Assembly (NCBI GenBank): GCA_016703965.1
Contig: JADJBB010000021.1
Span: 1,984,001-2,048,000, forward strand
Source of the DNA: Acidobacteriota bacterium
GTDB taxonomy: Bacteria > Acidobacteriota > Blastocatellia > Pyrinomonadales > Pyrinomonadaceae
Direction of reading: 5' to 3'
DNA: 64,000 nucleotides
Below, piece by piece: positions 37,158 to 44,953 of the stretch (the stretch's first letter is position 1; each line of letters starts with the position of its first letter). Both the position numbers and the translations under genes were made by a program. The notes under the pieces were generated by a model that did not search any database, was not told the origin of the DNA, and saw nothing but the letters and a program-made list of their open reading frames with translations.

Positions 37158-37352
37158 ATGTCGCAGACCGAAGCAGTCATAGGAAAGGAGAAAAGGTATT
37201 CGAGCCCGGAGCCTCAATTCGGCGAACCCTCTGACGTCAGCTTTCCCGATAAAATTGAGGATTTGATTACCAATATCGTTGAACCGGCAATAAAGGTGAT
37301 CGTACGGGACCGCCTTGGCGTTAGTCTCGCCCGGACGATGAACGGCAGATGA
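37158..37352 (+). CDS. Possible small hypothetical protein
   Basis: 64 residues starting MSQTEAVIGKEKRYSSPEPQ, with an amphipathic middle (IEDLITNIVEPAIKVIVRDRLGV). No ribosome site is clear and I recognise no family. It is followed by an intrinsic terminator at 37497. It could be a real short gene, a remnant, or chance. The rest of the 37055-37682 gap shows nothing else. Confidence 0.3.
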   Translation: MSQTEAVIGKEKRYSSPEPQFGEPSDVSFPDKIEDLITNIVEPAIKVIVRDRLGVSLARTMNGR

Positions 37353-37496
37353 ATTGCGACTGTTGACCTGGTCAGTGAGGTCAAGACCCATATCGTAGCT
37401 CTCGAATAGCCAATTTGGAGCGACTATGAATTAGGTCGGGCAGACGAAGCCGGCTAGGGCATTGCGACTTCTTCAAAGAGCCCTCGATCTGCTCTT

Positions 37497-37523
37497 GGCC
37501 CCGCCAGACCGGCGGGGCCTTTT
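37497..37523 (+). terminator. Intrinsic terminator in the 37 kb intergenic region
   Basis: Perfect 9-bp stem GGCCCCGCC-AGACC-GGCGGGGCC followed by TTTT. The transcript it ends is not obvious; the only upstream plus-strand candidate is the short frame at 37158-37352. Confidence 0.8.
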
Positions 37524-37682
37524 GTTGTCGAATTCATTTCGGGAGAAACCTTGTTCTCCCGTTTTGGATCCATCGTGGCTATTGCACAAAAATTTCTCAA
37601 ACAAACAGAAAGGAATTATGAGAAGATCCGTGAGTATCAGCGTAAGCCGATCCACCCTGTGACATAACCAAAAACGGGGCTG

Positions 37683-38507
37683 TTAGATTCCGACGTAATG
37701 GCCGATTATCAGAGCAAGGATCGTCAAGGTGCCATATATGACTTCGCCTATGCCGATCTTTGTTGCTTTGACTTTCTTGCGATAGGACGAGAGTCCGATT
37801 GCAGAGCGGACAAGAAGTATCAGGAACATCGGCACAGGCAAATACGGTGCTAAATGATCGATCGCGAGAACTAATACTAGGCCCGCTGCAGCCGCGTGAG
37901 CACTGATCGGTACTATCCACGAATAAGTTTTGCCTTTTTCAAGTCTTAAACGGTTTCGGACGTAAAGGATCGATGGGATCAGCCTCGCCGTGATTATTGC
38001 CCACAAAGATAATGACTTTGGATAACCCCACCCGGCGGCGAGAGCGATAACCGCGATCGACGCAGTAAGGGCAGTTGAACCTAAGAGCTCGGCGAGCAAG
38101 CTGCGGGATTTCCGGTTGGCATCGCAATAGATCTGATATACCGCAAATGGGAGGACAAGTGCGAACGGGATAAAACTCTCAGGCCGCGTATTAAAGGCAG
38201 CCCCGACAGCCCCGACACAAAATATCGAGAAGAAAGCTGCCGCAAATTTAAGGGCCAACGTGGTTTGAGGCAGGCTTCTTCCCGCCAACCCGCCAGAAAG
38301 GATAACTTTTAGAGGTTGCCGAAGCAGGAACGCGCCGATCACCAGAATGGCGATCCATGGTGCGGCGATCGAAGGGGCGATCGCGATCCCGCCAACCAAC
38401 GGTTCCAATAGAAAGCCCCAAGATCCGTGCTCTACCGGCAATGCGACGGCTTTGGCTCGGATCTTGGGGAATCGATCGATCGGAGGTGCTTCTAATAACA
38501 TTCGCAC
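37683..38507 (-). CDS. YwiC-like integral membrane protein
   Basis: 274 residues (GTG 38507; ATG 38501 two codons later is equally plausible) with about eight hydrophobic segments. The opening VEHGSWGFLLEPLVGGIAIAPS and LLRQPLKVI match the YwiC-like family, often found near nitrate/nitrite respiration or nitrosative-stress genes. The function is not established. It directly follows the Ric gene, whose stop codon it touches, so the two are cotranscribed. Confidence 0.8.
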   Translation of the reverse strand: MRMLLEAPPIDRFPKIRAKAVALPVEHGSWGFLLEPLVGGIAIAPSIAAPWIAILVIGAFLLRQPLKVILSGGLAGRSLPQTTLALKFAAAFFSIFCVGAVGAAFNTRPESFIPFALVLPFAVYQIYCDANRKSRSLLAELLGSTALTASIAVIALAAGWGYPKSLSLWAIITARLIPSILYVRNRLRLEKGKTYSWIVPISAHAAAAGLVLVLAIDHLAPYLPVPMFLILLVRSAIGLSSYRKKVKATKIGIGEVIYGTLTILALIIGHYVGI

Positions 38508-39250
38508 TAATTAACTACGGGTGAGAAGACGATCTGCTCCATTTCAATAGCACGCGGAAACAGCAAGTTATTTTCCAGATGGATATGCTGATGCAAGTCG
38601 CGTTCGAGCTCGCCGAGACGAAGGTAAAGTGCGGTAAAGCTCGGGCAGGCTTCTGCCGGCAGCGTGTAATCGTTCGTTACCGCCCGCATCTTGGCCAATA
38701 ATTCCCCGACCTCGTCGTGTTCTATCTCCATCATATTTACTGGGTGCCGAACCGTCCCGAAGGGCGGATACGATACATTTAGATGATTCGCATAACTATA
38801 TTCGAGTTTTTGAATATATGGAAAAAGCACCATTTCCTCTTTCATCATATGCGGAGCCAGATCTTCGCACAGCGACTGAAAAAGGCCCTTTAGCTCGATC
38901 AGGTATGGGTTGTGCTCACCATGCCGGGTCGCCACCTTGGCCATCAATGGAGTGAGATGGTACGTTTCATCCTTTGTGTAGACATGATGTTTGTCAAGAA
39001 TGTGATCAACGAGATCGCTCAGCCGCATCTCGGCAAAGGAGTCCTGGTCGCCCGCGTTCGGCAGATCCAGAACGCCGTCTATCTTCTGGATGACGGTTTC
39101 CGGATTAGCTCCGACATTCCGGCATGCCTCCTCGAACGGAGTATTTCCGTGGCAGCAGTAGTCGATCTTGAATTCCTCAAAAACCCGTGTTGTCACAGGC
39201 ATAGCGAGGGCGATCTCGCGAACCGTTTTACCTTCAACATTTATCATCAA
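38507..39250 (-). CDS. ric: Iron-sulfur cluster repair di-iron protein (Ric/ScdA/YtfE)
   Basis: 247 residues. The N-terminal ScdA domain carries FKIDYCCHGNTPFEEACRNVG. A hemerythrin-like four-helix domain has the expected ligands: HILDKHHVYT, ATRHGEHNP, LAPHMMKEEMVLFPYI, MEIEHDEVGELL and HIHLENNLLFPRA. The family releases or donates iron to repair Fe-S clusters damaged by NO or oxidants. The many Fe-S and haem proteins in this window are plausible beneficiaries. The upstream sequence has a good GGAGG-like ribosome site before 39250. Confidence 0.95.
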   Translation of the reverse strand: MMINVEGKTVREIALAMPVTTRVFEEFKIDYCCHGNTPFEEACRNVGANPETVIQKIDGVLDLPNAGDQDSFAEMRLSDLVDHILDKHHVYTKDETYHLTPLMAKVATRHGEHNPYLIELKGLFQSLCEDLAPHMMKEEMVLFPYIQKLEYSYANHLNVSYPPFGTVRHPVNMMEIEHDEVGELLAKMRAVTNDYTLPAEACPSFTALYLRLGELERDLHQHIHLENNLLFPRAIEMEQIVFSPVVN

Positions 39251-39405
39251 TTTTTCCTCCTAACCTCAAGCTTCAAAAAAGAAGTTTCGTCGGTTTGATC
39301 TGTAATAAATATGATTTGGCTCATGTTCGCAAAAATAAACGGTATCAGCTTAGCCATTACACCCTGCCAAAATCGCTCAATTTCCGGCTTTGACGCACAA
39401 ATGCT

Positions 39406-39436
39406 AAAAAGGACTTACGAGATAACTCGTAAGTCC
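39406..39436 (-). terminator. Intrinsic terminator of tRNA-Phe
   Basis: Perfect 10-bp stem GGACTTACGA / TCGTAAGTCC with a T-run on the minus strand, immediately 3' of the tRNA gene. Confidence 0.88.
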
Positions 39437-39445
39437 TTTATTATC

Positions 39446-39521
39446 TGGTGGCCAGAGACGGGGTCGAACCGCCGACACGCGGATTTTCAATCCGCTGCTC
39501 TACCAACTGAGCTATCTGGCC
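39446..39521 (-). tRNA. tRNA-Phe (GAA), CCA encoded
   Basis: Read on the minus strand, the 76-nt gene folds into a full cloverleaf: acceptor GGCCAGA/TCTGGCC, D arm TAGCTCAGTTGGTAGAGC, anticodon loop TTGAAAA with anticodon GAA, T loop GGTTCGACC, and an encoded 3' CCA. No introns or mismatches of note. Confidence 0.97.
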
Positions 39522-39627
39522 GAATTTCGCATCTAAGTCGAAGCAGAACGCGAATTTGTAAGTGTAAATAAGCCGTTTCGCGATGTCAAATCATCGGTGT
39601 TAACCTTTTCTTTACGGGGTAATAATT

Positions 39628-40071
39628 ATGCTAAAGGATCTATCCATTTCTGTCTTGATCTTTCTTGTTTCTATTGGTGCGGGCTGCGGCGGTTCGGCGG
39701 GTGTTCCGGCAGGGAATTCCGCGAACAAAAATGGGAACGTGTCGAATGCGAATGCAGCAACGCCGGTGAACGCGGTTCCCGCGAACCTACCTGCCGGGGT
39801 CTCGACCACGCCTCTGTCTCCTGCGAACGCAGCAAATGTTTCGGCGGCAAACGGAGCAACGCCTAAACCGGTAACGACACCCGGCATTCCGAGTCCCGCG
39901 GAGTTGAAGAAACAGGCTAAGCCCGGAACGACTCCGACGCCCGGAATTCCTTCGGCTGACGAGATGCGAAAAGCCTTTTCAAAACCGGCTGCAAATGCGA
40001 ATTCGGCTTCGCCGTCGATGATGAAGGAAGTTCCAATGATGAGATCAACGAAGCCGGCGAATAAACCGTAA
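39628..40071 (+). CDS. Low-complexity putative lipoprotein
   Basis: 147 residues: a hydrophobic signal (LSISVLIFLVSIGAGC) with a cysteine that could be lipidated, although the lipobox is not ideal. The rest is disordered and rich in Asn, Ala, Pro, Thr and Ser (GNVSNANAATPVNAVPANL), with two PGIPS repeats followed by ADE/AEL. No domain is recognised. It converges on the broken VWFA gene with 2 nt between stops. Confidence 0.65.
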   Translation: MLKDLSISVLIFLVSIGAGCGGSAGVPAGNSANKNGNVSNANAATPVNAVPANLPAGVSTTPLSPANAANVSAANGATPKPVTTPGIPSPAELKKQAKPGTTPTPGIPSADEMRKAFSKPAANANSASPSMMKEVPMMRSTKPANKP

Positions 40072-40073
40072 GG

Positions 40074-41778
40074 TTATTTCGCGGCGGTTACTGCGGTGAC
40101 CGTTGCGAAAACGTTTTCACGCTTGGCTTTGATCTTAAGTTTTGGCGACCCTCCGTTTGCCGACGGATCCATCGCGGAGCGAAAGGTGACGTTGTAGGCG
40201 GAGCGCATTTGCAGGACGATATCTTCGTAAGCCTTTTGGATCTGGCCGATCTGCGTTATCGGATAATAGACGCCGCCCGACATCTGAGCTAGTTTTTCGC
40301 CCTCGCCCTCACTCTTGGCGGTGAGCGACATGTATTTTTTCCGAAGGGGATCGATGTCGGCATTCAAATTCTGCGCGGCGAGAGCTATCAGTCCCGACGG
40401 AACGTAGAGCGGATATATCAAAGCACCGCTTTCCTGGATCGAGCCCGTAAGGGAATCAAATGCAAGAAAAGACCGGTTGTCGTCGCCGTCTGTGAGCACC
40501 ACAATTGCCGTCCGTTCGCCTTTGAGAGGGCGAAGCGTGTCGGCGATCGTGTAGGCAAGGGCATCGTAATATGCGGTGCCGCCGCCCGCGTCGAAAGTGT
40601 CGAGGCTGGTTGAGAGTTTTCCTTTATCCGTTGTGAAGGTCGAGAGCAGCTTAACGTCCTCGTTAAAAATAACGATCGCTACCCGATCCTGAGCCCCGAC
40701 CGTGTCGACAAAATTCCGCGCCGCCTTTCGAATGAAGTTAACGTAATTTTCTACGCTTCCCGAAACGTCCAGAAGCAGCACAAGATTGAACGGAGCTTCT
40801 GACCGCTCGACCGAGATGATCTCGCGGGGCGTTCCGTTCTCTAAGACCTCAAAATCATCAGCGTTCAGGCCCGGGATGGAGCGGTTCTTGAGATCGGTCA
40901 CCCGAACGAGTGCCGTTTTCGTCTCGGCATTTACTCCGGCTGCCCGATCTGATCGCGGTGCGAAACTTGGTTCGAGTCTCAACGGCGGCAGTGTTCTCGC
41001 GTAATCGCCGAAATACTTCGGCGACGCCCTACGGATCGCTTCCATCAGCAGGGAATCGCCGCTGCGGATGATCGCTTTTGCCGCGTTCGTCAGCGGCCTT
41101 TCCCTGAGGTCGCTCAACACCTCGTTTGGGGGAACGTTCAGCAGAATAATGCCGCGAGCGGTCGTTAGATCCAGCGAAACGGTTTTTGGCTTAGAAGCAG
41201 CTCCAGCGGGAGTGTTCTCTTCTTCTCCTATTTTCTTCTTCTCTTCCGCCTTCACGTGAACGCCTTTGATCTCAAAACGTCCCGCGGCTCGCTCTTTTAC
41301 GGCGGCGATCTCAAAATCGGCGAGGTATCTCGGACGTGATTCGGTCCATTGCAGCAGATATTTGAGGTCGTTTGCCGGAACGTCCATTGCGAGCGTTCCA
41401 GTGTCGCTTTTTGCTTCGATCGAGGCGAAATTTCCGCTGACCTCGATCGCTCCGCTCAAGGTTTCGATCTTAAGATCCGTGCGTTCGGGAAGCGTGACAA
41501 CGAGGTCGAGTTTCGCCGTCCCAGTTTATCGAGATCGTTTATCTTCCGCCCTGACCATTATCTGACCTCGGACGCCGACACCCTTTTGCGGACGAGGCAA
41601 CGATGCCAAAGCCGGAAGGTGCGGTTTTCACGGTTACACGTCCATTTTTATTGACGATCTCGACGGTCGAGCCTTCGGCAAAATTCAGAGCGCGCCGTAG
41701 ATCCTGCGAATATGCCGAACAGCACATCGCGATCACAAAACTGCATGATATAAAGAACTTTTTGGCCGAAAAGGTCAT
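40074..41778 (-). pseudogene. Secreted VWFA-domain protein (acidobacterial VWFA-related family), interrupted by frameshifts
   Basis: The 3' part (40074-41459 and a little upstream) encodes a VWFA domain with LLLDVSGSVENY, a MIDAS DxSxS, FDAGGGTAYYDAL and VLTDGDDN, typical of the acidobacterial VWFA-related proteins. The 5' part starts at ATG 41778, overlapping the kinase stop (ATGA), and encodes a signal peptide plus EGSTVEIVNKNGRVTV. Between about 41510 and 41600 the coding sequence passes through all three frames (SSAKG, VSASEVR, MVRAEDKRSR, TGTAKLDLVVTLPERTD) and meets two stop codons. The gene is therefore broken, or the region is misassembled. Confidence 0.75.
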
Positions 41779-44132
41779 CTGCTCGGGTTGCTTGAGATCC
41801 GGCCGGATTGGATCAGGCGAGCCCTGACGCGTTCCTGCCACTTTTTCTTTGGACGCCCGTCGTCCTCAAATCGTTCGATGAGATCGTTCATCGATTCACC
41901 GCCCGCTAGCCGGGTCTTCAAATAGAGCAACGCTACAATGATAGCAGAAAACGAGATGGTAATGAGCTGGATCGGTAGCCAGATTATCTGGATAAGCGAC
42001 TCCAGTATCGTCCGTTTTACGCGGGTCCGCATGTCCATTTTTCCGCGTTCGCGGATCGGTGGACGGCCGCTGAGACTGATATTTATCCCGTTTTGACCGT
42101 CTTTTGTCTCTGCATCAGCGGGCGGAGCTGTACCTTCAGCGTTGGTCTCGCCTTCCTGTTGCTCCACCTTGACGTCATCTTTCTTAGGCGTGGGATCGAA
42201 TGCTTTCGCCGTCACGTTCACAAAGAATGACAACGTTCCCGCAAGCAGCATCGGGATCACGAACATAAATAGCGAGGCTCCCAAGGCGGTTGTAAATGCC
42301 CGTCTGGTCAGTGCCCGGGAACGTTTGAAGCCCTCGCGGATGCCGAGGTTCTCCATCATTGCGACGGGCGTCATCACCATACACCAAACATATGAGGTGA
42401 AAAATGCGGCAGTGGCGGCGATCGTTGATGCAATGCCGCCGACGACCTGATAGTAAAGATCTACGCCGATGCCCATCGAGATAAGTGCTGCTCCGCCGCC
42501 AAACACCGCGAACGCGAGAGCCGCTGCAACAGCCGCGAAAACAAAGGGTGTAAACGCCGCAGTCGCTCCGCTCGTGAGGATCCGCTTCCATTTTCGGCGG
42601 GCTTCGCCAAGTACCGGGCGAAGCCGGATCGGCCTTAACGGTACCGATAAATACTGCGTGACGAGCCACACGATCGACCCCACTATCAAGGTCGCGCAAA
42701 AGGCGCTTACTAGGGTGAGGACCAAAACGACCACGCCAATAAGGATGTTTCCCGTAGCCTCGGGAACCAAGTCGCTGACACGAAGAAATCCCACTATTAT
42801 CTGGAGTGCGGTAAGCAAGATCACCGGCAGCTCAAAGATCGTGGCGAGCAGCAGAAATTTCGGCAGGTGCTCGCTGTATATGACGAGCGCTCGCCGGAGC
42901 AGGGCAAAGATGCCTTCAGATCTGGAAACGAGTTCGCTCGCGAATGCTTCGGCGCTTTGCGGCCGATGTTCCGGCTCTTTGGCCAAAGCGGAGTGAATGA
43001 CCCGCTTCATTTTCTTTCGCACCTTCTTCGCATCCAGTGGTTTTGGGGCGACGTTTTTGTGCGATTCCATTACGTCCTTGAAATCGCCCTCGAACGGCGG
43101 TGCTCCCGAGAGCATCTGATACGCGATCACGCCGAGGCTGTAGATGTCTGAGCGGGGATCGAGATGTTCGCCGCGGCATTGCTCGGGCGACATGTAAAGC
43201 GGCGTTCCTAGAACGGCTCCAACACGCGTGAGTTCGGCTGAATTGTTCGATTCGTAGAGCGAGCGAGCCGTCGTTTGGGCATTCGTCCCGGCGGCTTCGG
43301 TCGGTGCTCGATCATCGATCATTCGGGTGCCGACCGAGTCCTGAAATTCACCTGAGAGATCTCCGTCGTTAAAAACCGCGGTTTTGCCTTCAGATGCGAT
43401 CGGTTCTAGATGCAATGTGCCGGCCTCTGAGACCAATGTCTGCTGCTCTGCGGTACCTGAGATCGTATTTCCGTCGGAAATATGCGTTCCTATCGCACCG
43501 GCTTTTGTTCCCTCGGGATCCGTCCCGCCAAAGGTCGTGTTTGCGCCCGCGATCACGGTATGCGTCGAGCGGCGATATTCCTGCGGAATTTCACCGCTTG
43601 CCGGAATATCAACATGATCCTCGAGCTTTGCGATACCGAAATCCAGCACTTTGACCGTATAGCCGCCGCGCTGATTTGGTTCGAGCCAGATGTTGTCGGG
43701 TTTGAGGTCGCGGTGAATAATGCCCTGATCGTGGGCCTCCTGAACGGCCGAGCAGACCTGTTCGAGGATGTCGAGTGTCCAGGCGACAGGCAGATTTTTT
43801 TCTTCGTCGAGGATCTCGCCGAGCGTGCAGCCGTCGAGATATTCCATCACAAGATAAGCGACCTGGCCTTCCTTTGTCTCGGAAAATCCAAAGTCAGTGA
43901 CGTTTACCACATTCGGATGCCGCAGTCGTCCGGCAGCTCGGGCTTCGCGCCGAAATCGCTCGACAAATTCCGTCCGCTGCATGAACTGGGGCGATATGAT
44001 CTTCACCGCCACAGGCCGCTCGGTCCCAAGATGCGTCGCCAGATACACCGTTCCCATACCGCCGCGGCCAAGCTCGCGTTCAATATGATATTTACCGTCC
44101 AGCGTCTGGCCTGCGAAATCGAGAAGATCCAT
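41775..44132 (-). CDS. Membrane-anchored Hanks-type Ser/Thr protein kinase with long activation segment
   Basis: About 785 residues from ATG 44132 (a start 5 codons upstream is possible). Kinase motifs: GRGGMGTVYLA, VAVKII, HRDLKPDN, LDFGIAKLEDH, GTPLYMSPE and DIYSLGV. The distance from DFG to SPE is about 154 residues, against about 25-30 in most family members; the insert is Thr/Ser/Gly-rich. The C-terminal half has six or so hydrophobic helices rather than PASTA or TPR sensors, with a charged loop (DPTPKKDDVKVEQQEGETN) and a basic tail. It is coupled to the VWFA gene. The signal sensed is not known. Confidence 0.9.
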   Translation of the reverse strand: MDLLDFAGQTLDGKYHIERELGRGGMGTVYLATHLGTERPVAVKIISPQFMQRTEFVERFRREARAAGRLRHPNVVNVTDFGFSETKEGQVAYLVMEYLDGCTLGEILDEEKNLPVAWTLDILEQVCSAVQEAHDQGIIHRDLKPDNIWLEPNQRGGYTVKVLDFGIAKLEDHVDIPASGEIPQEYRRSTHTVIAGANTTFGGTDPEGTKAGAIGTHISDGNTISGTAEQQTLVSEAGTLHLEPIASEGKTAVFNDGDLSGEFQDSVGTRMIDDRAPTEAAGTNAQTTARSLYESNNSAELTRVGAVLGTPLYMSPEQCRGEHLDPRSDIYSLGVIAYQMLSGAPPFEGDFKDVMESHKNVAPKPLDAKKVRKKMKRVIHSALAKEPEHRPQSAEAFASELVSRSEGIFALLRRALVIYSEHLPKFLLLATIFELPVILLTALQIIVGFLRVSDLVPEATGNILIGVVVLVLTLVSAFCATLIVGSIVWLVTQYLSVPLRPIRLRPVLGEARRKWKRILTSGATAAFTPFVFAAVAAALAFAVFGGGAALISMGIGVDLYYQVVGGIASTIAATAAFFTSYVWCMVMTPVAMMENLGIREGFKRSRALTRRAFTTALGASLFMFVIPMLLAGTLSFFVNVTAKAFDPTPKKDDVKVEQQEGETNAEGTAPPADAETKDGQNGINISLSGRPPIRERGKMDMRTRVKRTILESLIQIIWLPIQLITISFSAIIVALLYLKTRLAGGESMNDLIERFEDDGRPKKKWQERVRARLIQSGRISSNPSR

Positions 44133-44147
44133 AGTGTAATAGAGCAA

Positions 44148-44478
44148 ACTCTAACGGTTTTACTGCTAACTATGCAAGTATTTACGACCCGCAGGCCGGA
44201 TTAGTTTTTGCTTTTAAGTAAGGAAATGTAAATTGCAGAAGTGAACGAGACGGTCGCGGAGATATGAGGCCCCCGGATCAGCCCGAACGAGTTCGAAAAG
44301 CAATTCGAAATTTCAAAAAATGAAAAGGCAGGCAGATCAACCAGAAACGGTAGTTCGCGTGAGCGTCGTGTCCAGTTTTACTTGACCATATCAAACCGGT
44401 ATCCATATAATCCTCATAATTCAAATTGTGTTTTTTTATGAATTGAATAGTGACTAAGTTTAACAAAAGTAACTTCTT
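44148..44478. other. Left flank of the molybdenum-hydroxylase island
   Basis: 331 bp. The part up to about 44371 shows no gene; it may be an insertion-sequence relic. At 44372-44396 lies one copy of a 25-bp inverted repeat whose partner follows the cassette. Beyond it the DNA turns AT-rich, with TAAGTTTA (44456-44463) resembling the Bacteroidota -7 promoter motif TAnnTTTG just before the first gene. Confidence 0.5.
44372..44396 (+). repeat. Left copy of 25-bp inverted repeat bounding the xdh-like cassette
   Basis: CCAGTTTTACTTGACC followed by ATATCAAAC. The reverse complement of 47064-47088 matches it at 23 of 25 positions, with an 18-bp perfect core (44379-44396 against 47064-47081). Confidence 0.8.
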
Positions 44479-44946
44479 ATGGCAGTAGTAAGCTTAAACA
44501 TAAATGGTAAAACGTTAAAGGTTGATGCTGATCCCGGAACACCTCTATTGTGGGTACTGAGAGATCATTTAAATCTTGTGGGCACAAAATTTGGCTGCGG
44601 CATCGCACAATGCGGTGCATGTACCGTTCACGTAAATGGCAGCGCTGTACGTTCCTGCGTATTACCGGTTTCATCTGTAAAAAACAATGCCGTTGTTACC
44701 ATTGAGGGGTTAAGCGAAACAGGTGATCATCCGCTGCAGCAGGCATGGGAAGAACTGGATGTTTCTCAATGTGGTTATTGCCAGGCGGGCCAGATCATGA
44801 GTGCAGCCGCATTATTAAAACGCAACACAAAGCCAACAGATAACGATATTGATAATGCGATGTCGGGAAATATCTGCAGATGCGGAACACATGTCCGTAT
44901 CCGTAAAGCAATTCATTTAGCGGCGAAACAACAAAGCAGCAAATAA
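44479..44946 (+). CDS. [2Fe-2S] small subunit of a xanthine dehydrogenase-family (isoquinoline 1-oxidoreductase-like) enzyme
   Basis: 155 residues, full length for the family. The plant-type cluster motif CGIAQCGACTVHVNG...C is followed by the all-helical second cluster domain CGYCQAGQIM...NICRCGT. It passes electrons from the molybdenum subunit encoded next. No Shine-Dalgarno sequence is present and the codons favour A/T ends, unlike the neighbouring genes; sampled 60-nt lines run about 43-50% G+C against about 60% in recA. This suggests transfer from a Bacteroidota donor. Confidence 0.93.
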   Translation: MAVVSLNINGKTLKVDADPGTPLLWVLRDHLNLVGTKFGCGIAQCGACTVHVNGSAVRSCVLPVSSVKNNAVVTIEGLSETGDHPLQQAWEELDVSQCGYCQAGQIMSAAALLKRNTKPTDNDIDNAMSGNICRCGTHVRIRKAIHLAAKQQSSK

Positions 44947-44953
44947 ACTAATC

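Noticed and set aside
44148..44371. An IS3 transposase copy on the left of the xdh-like cassette
   Set aside because: I could not read any transposase motif there; only the shared end sequence is visible, so a full composite transposon is not claimed.
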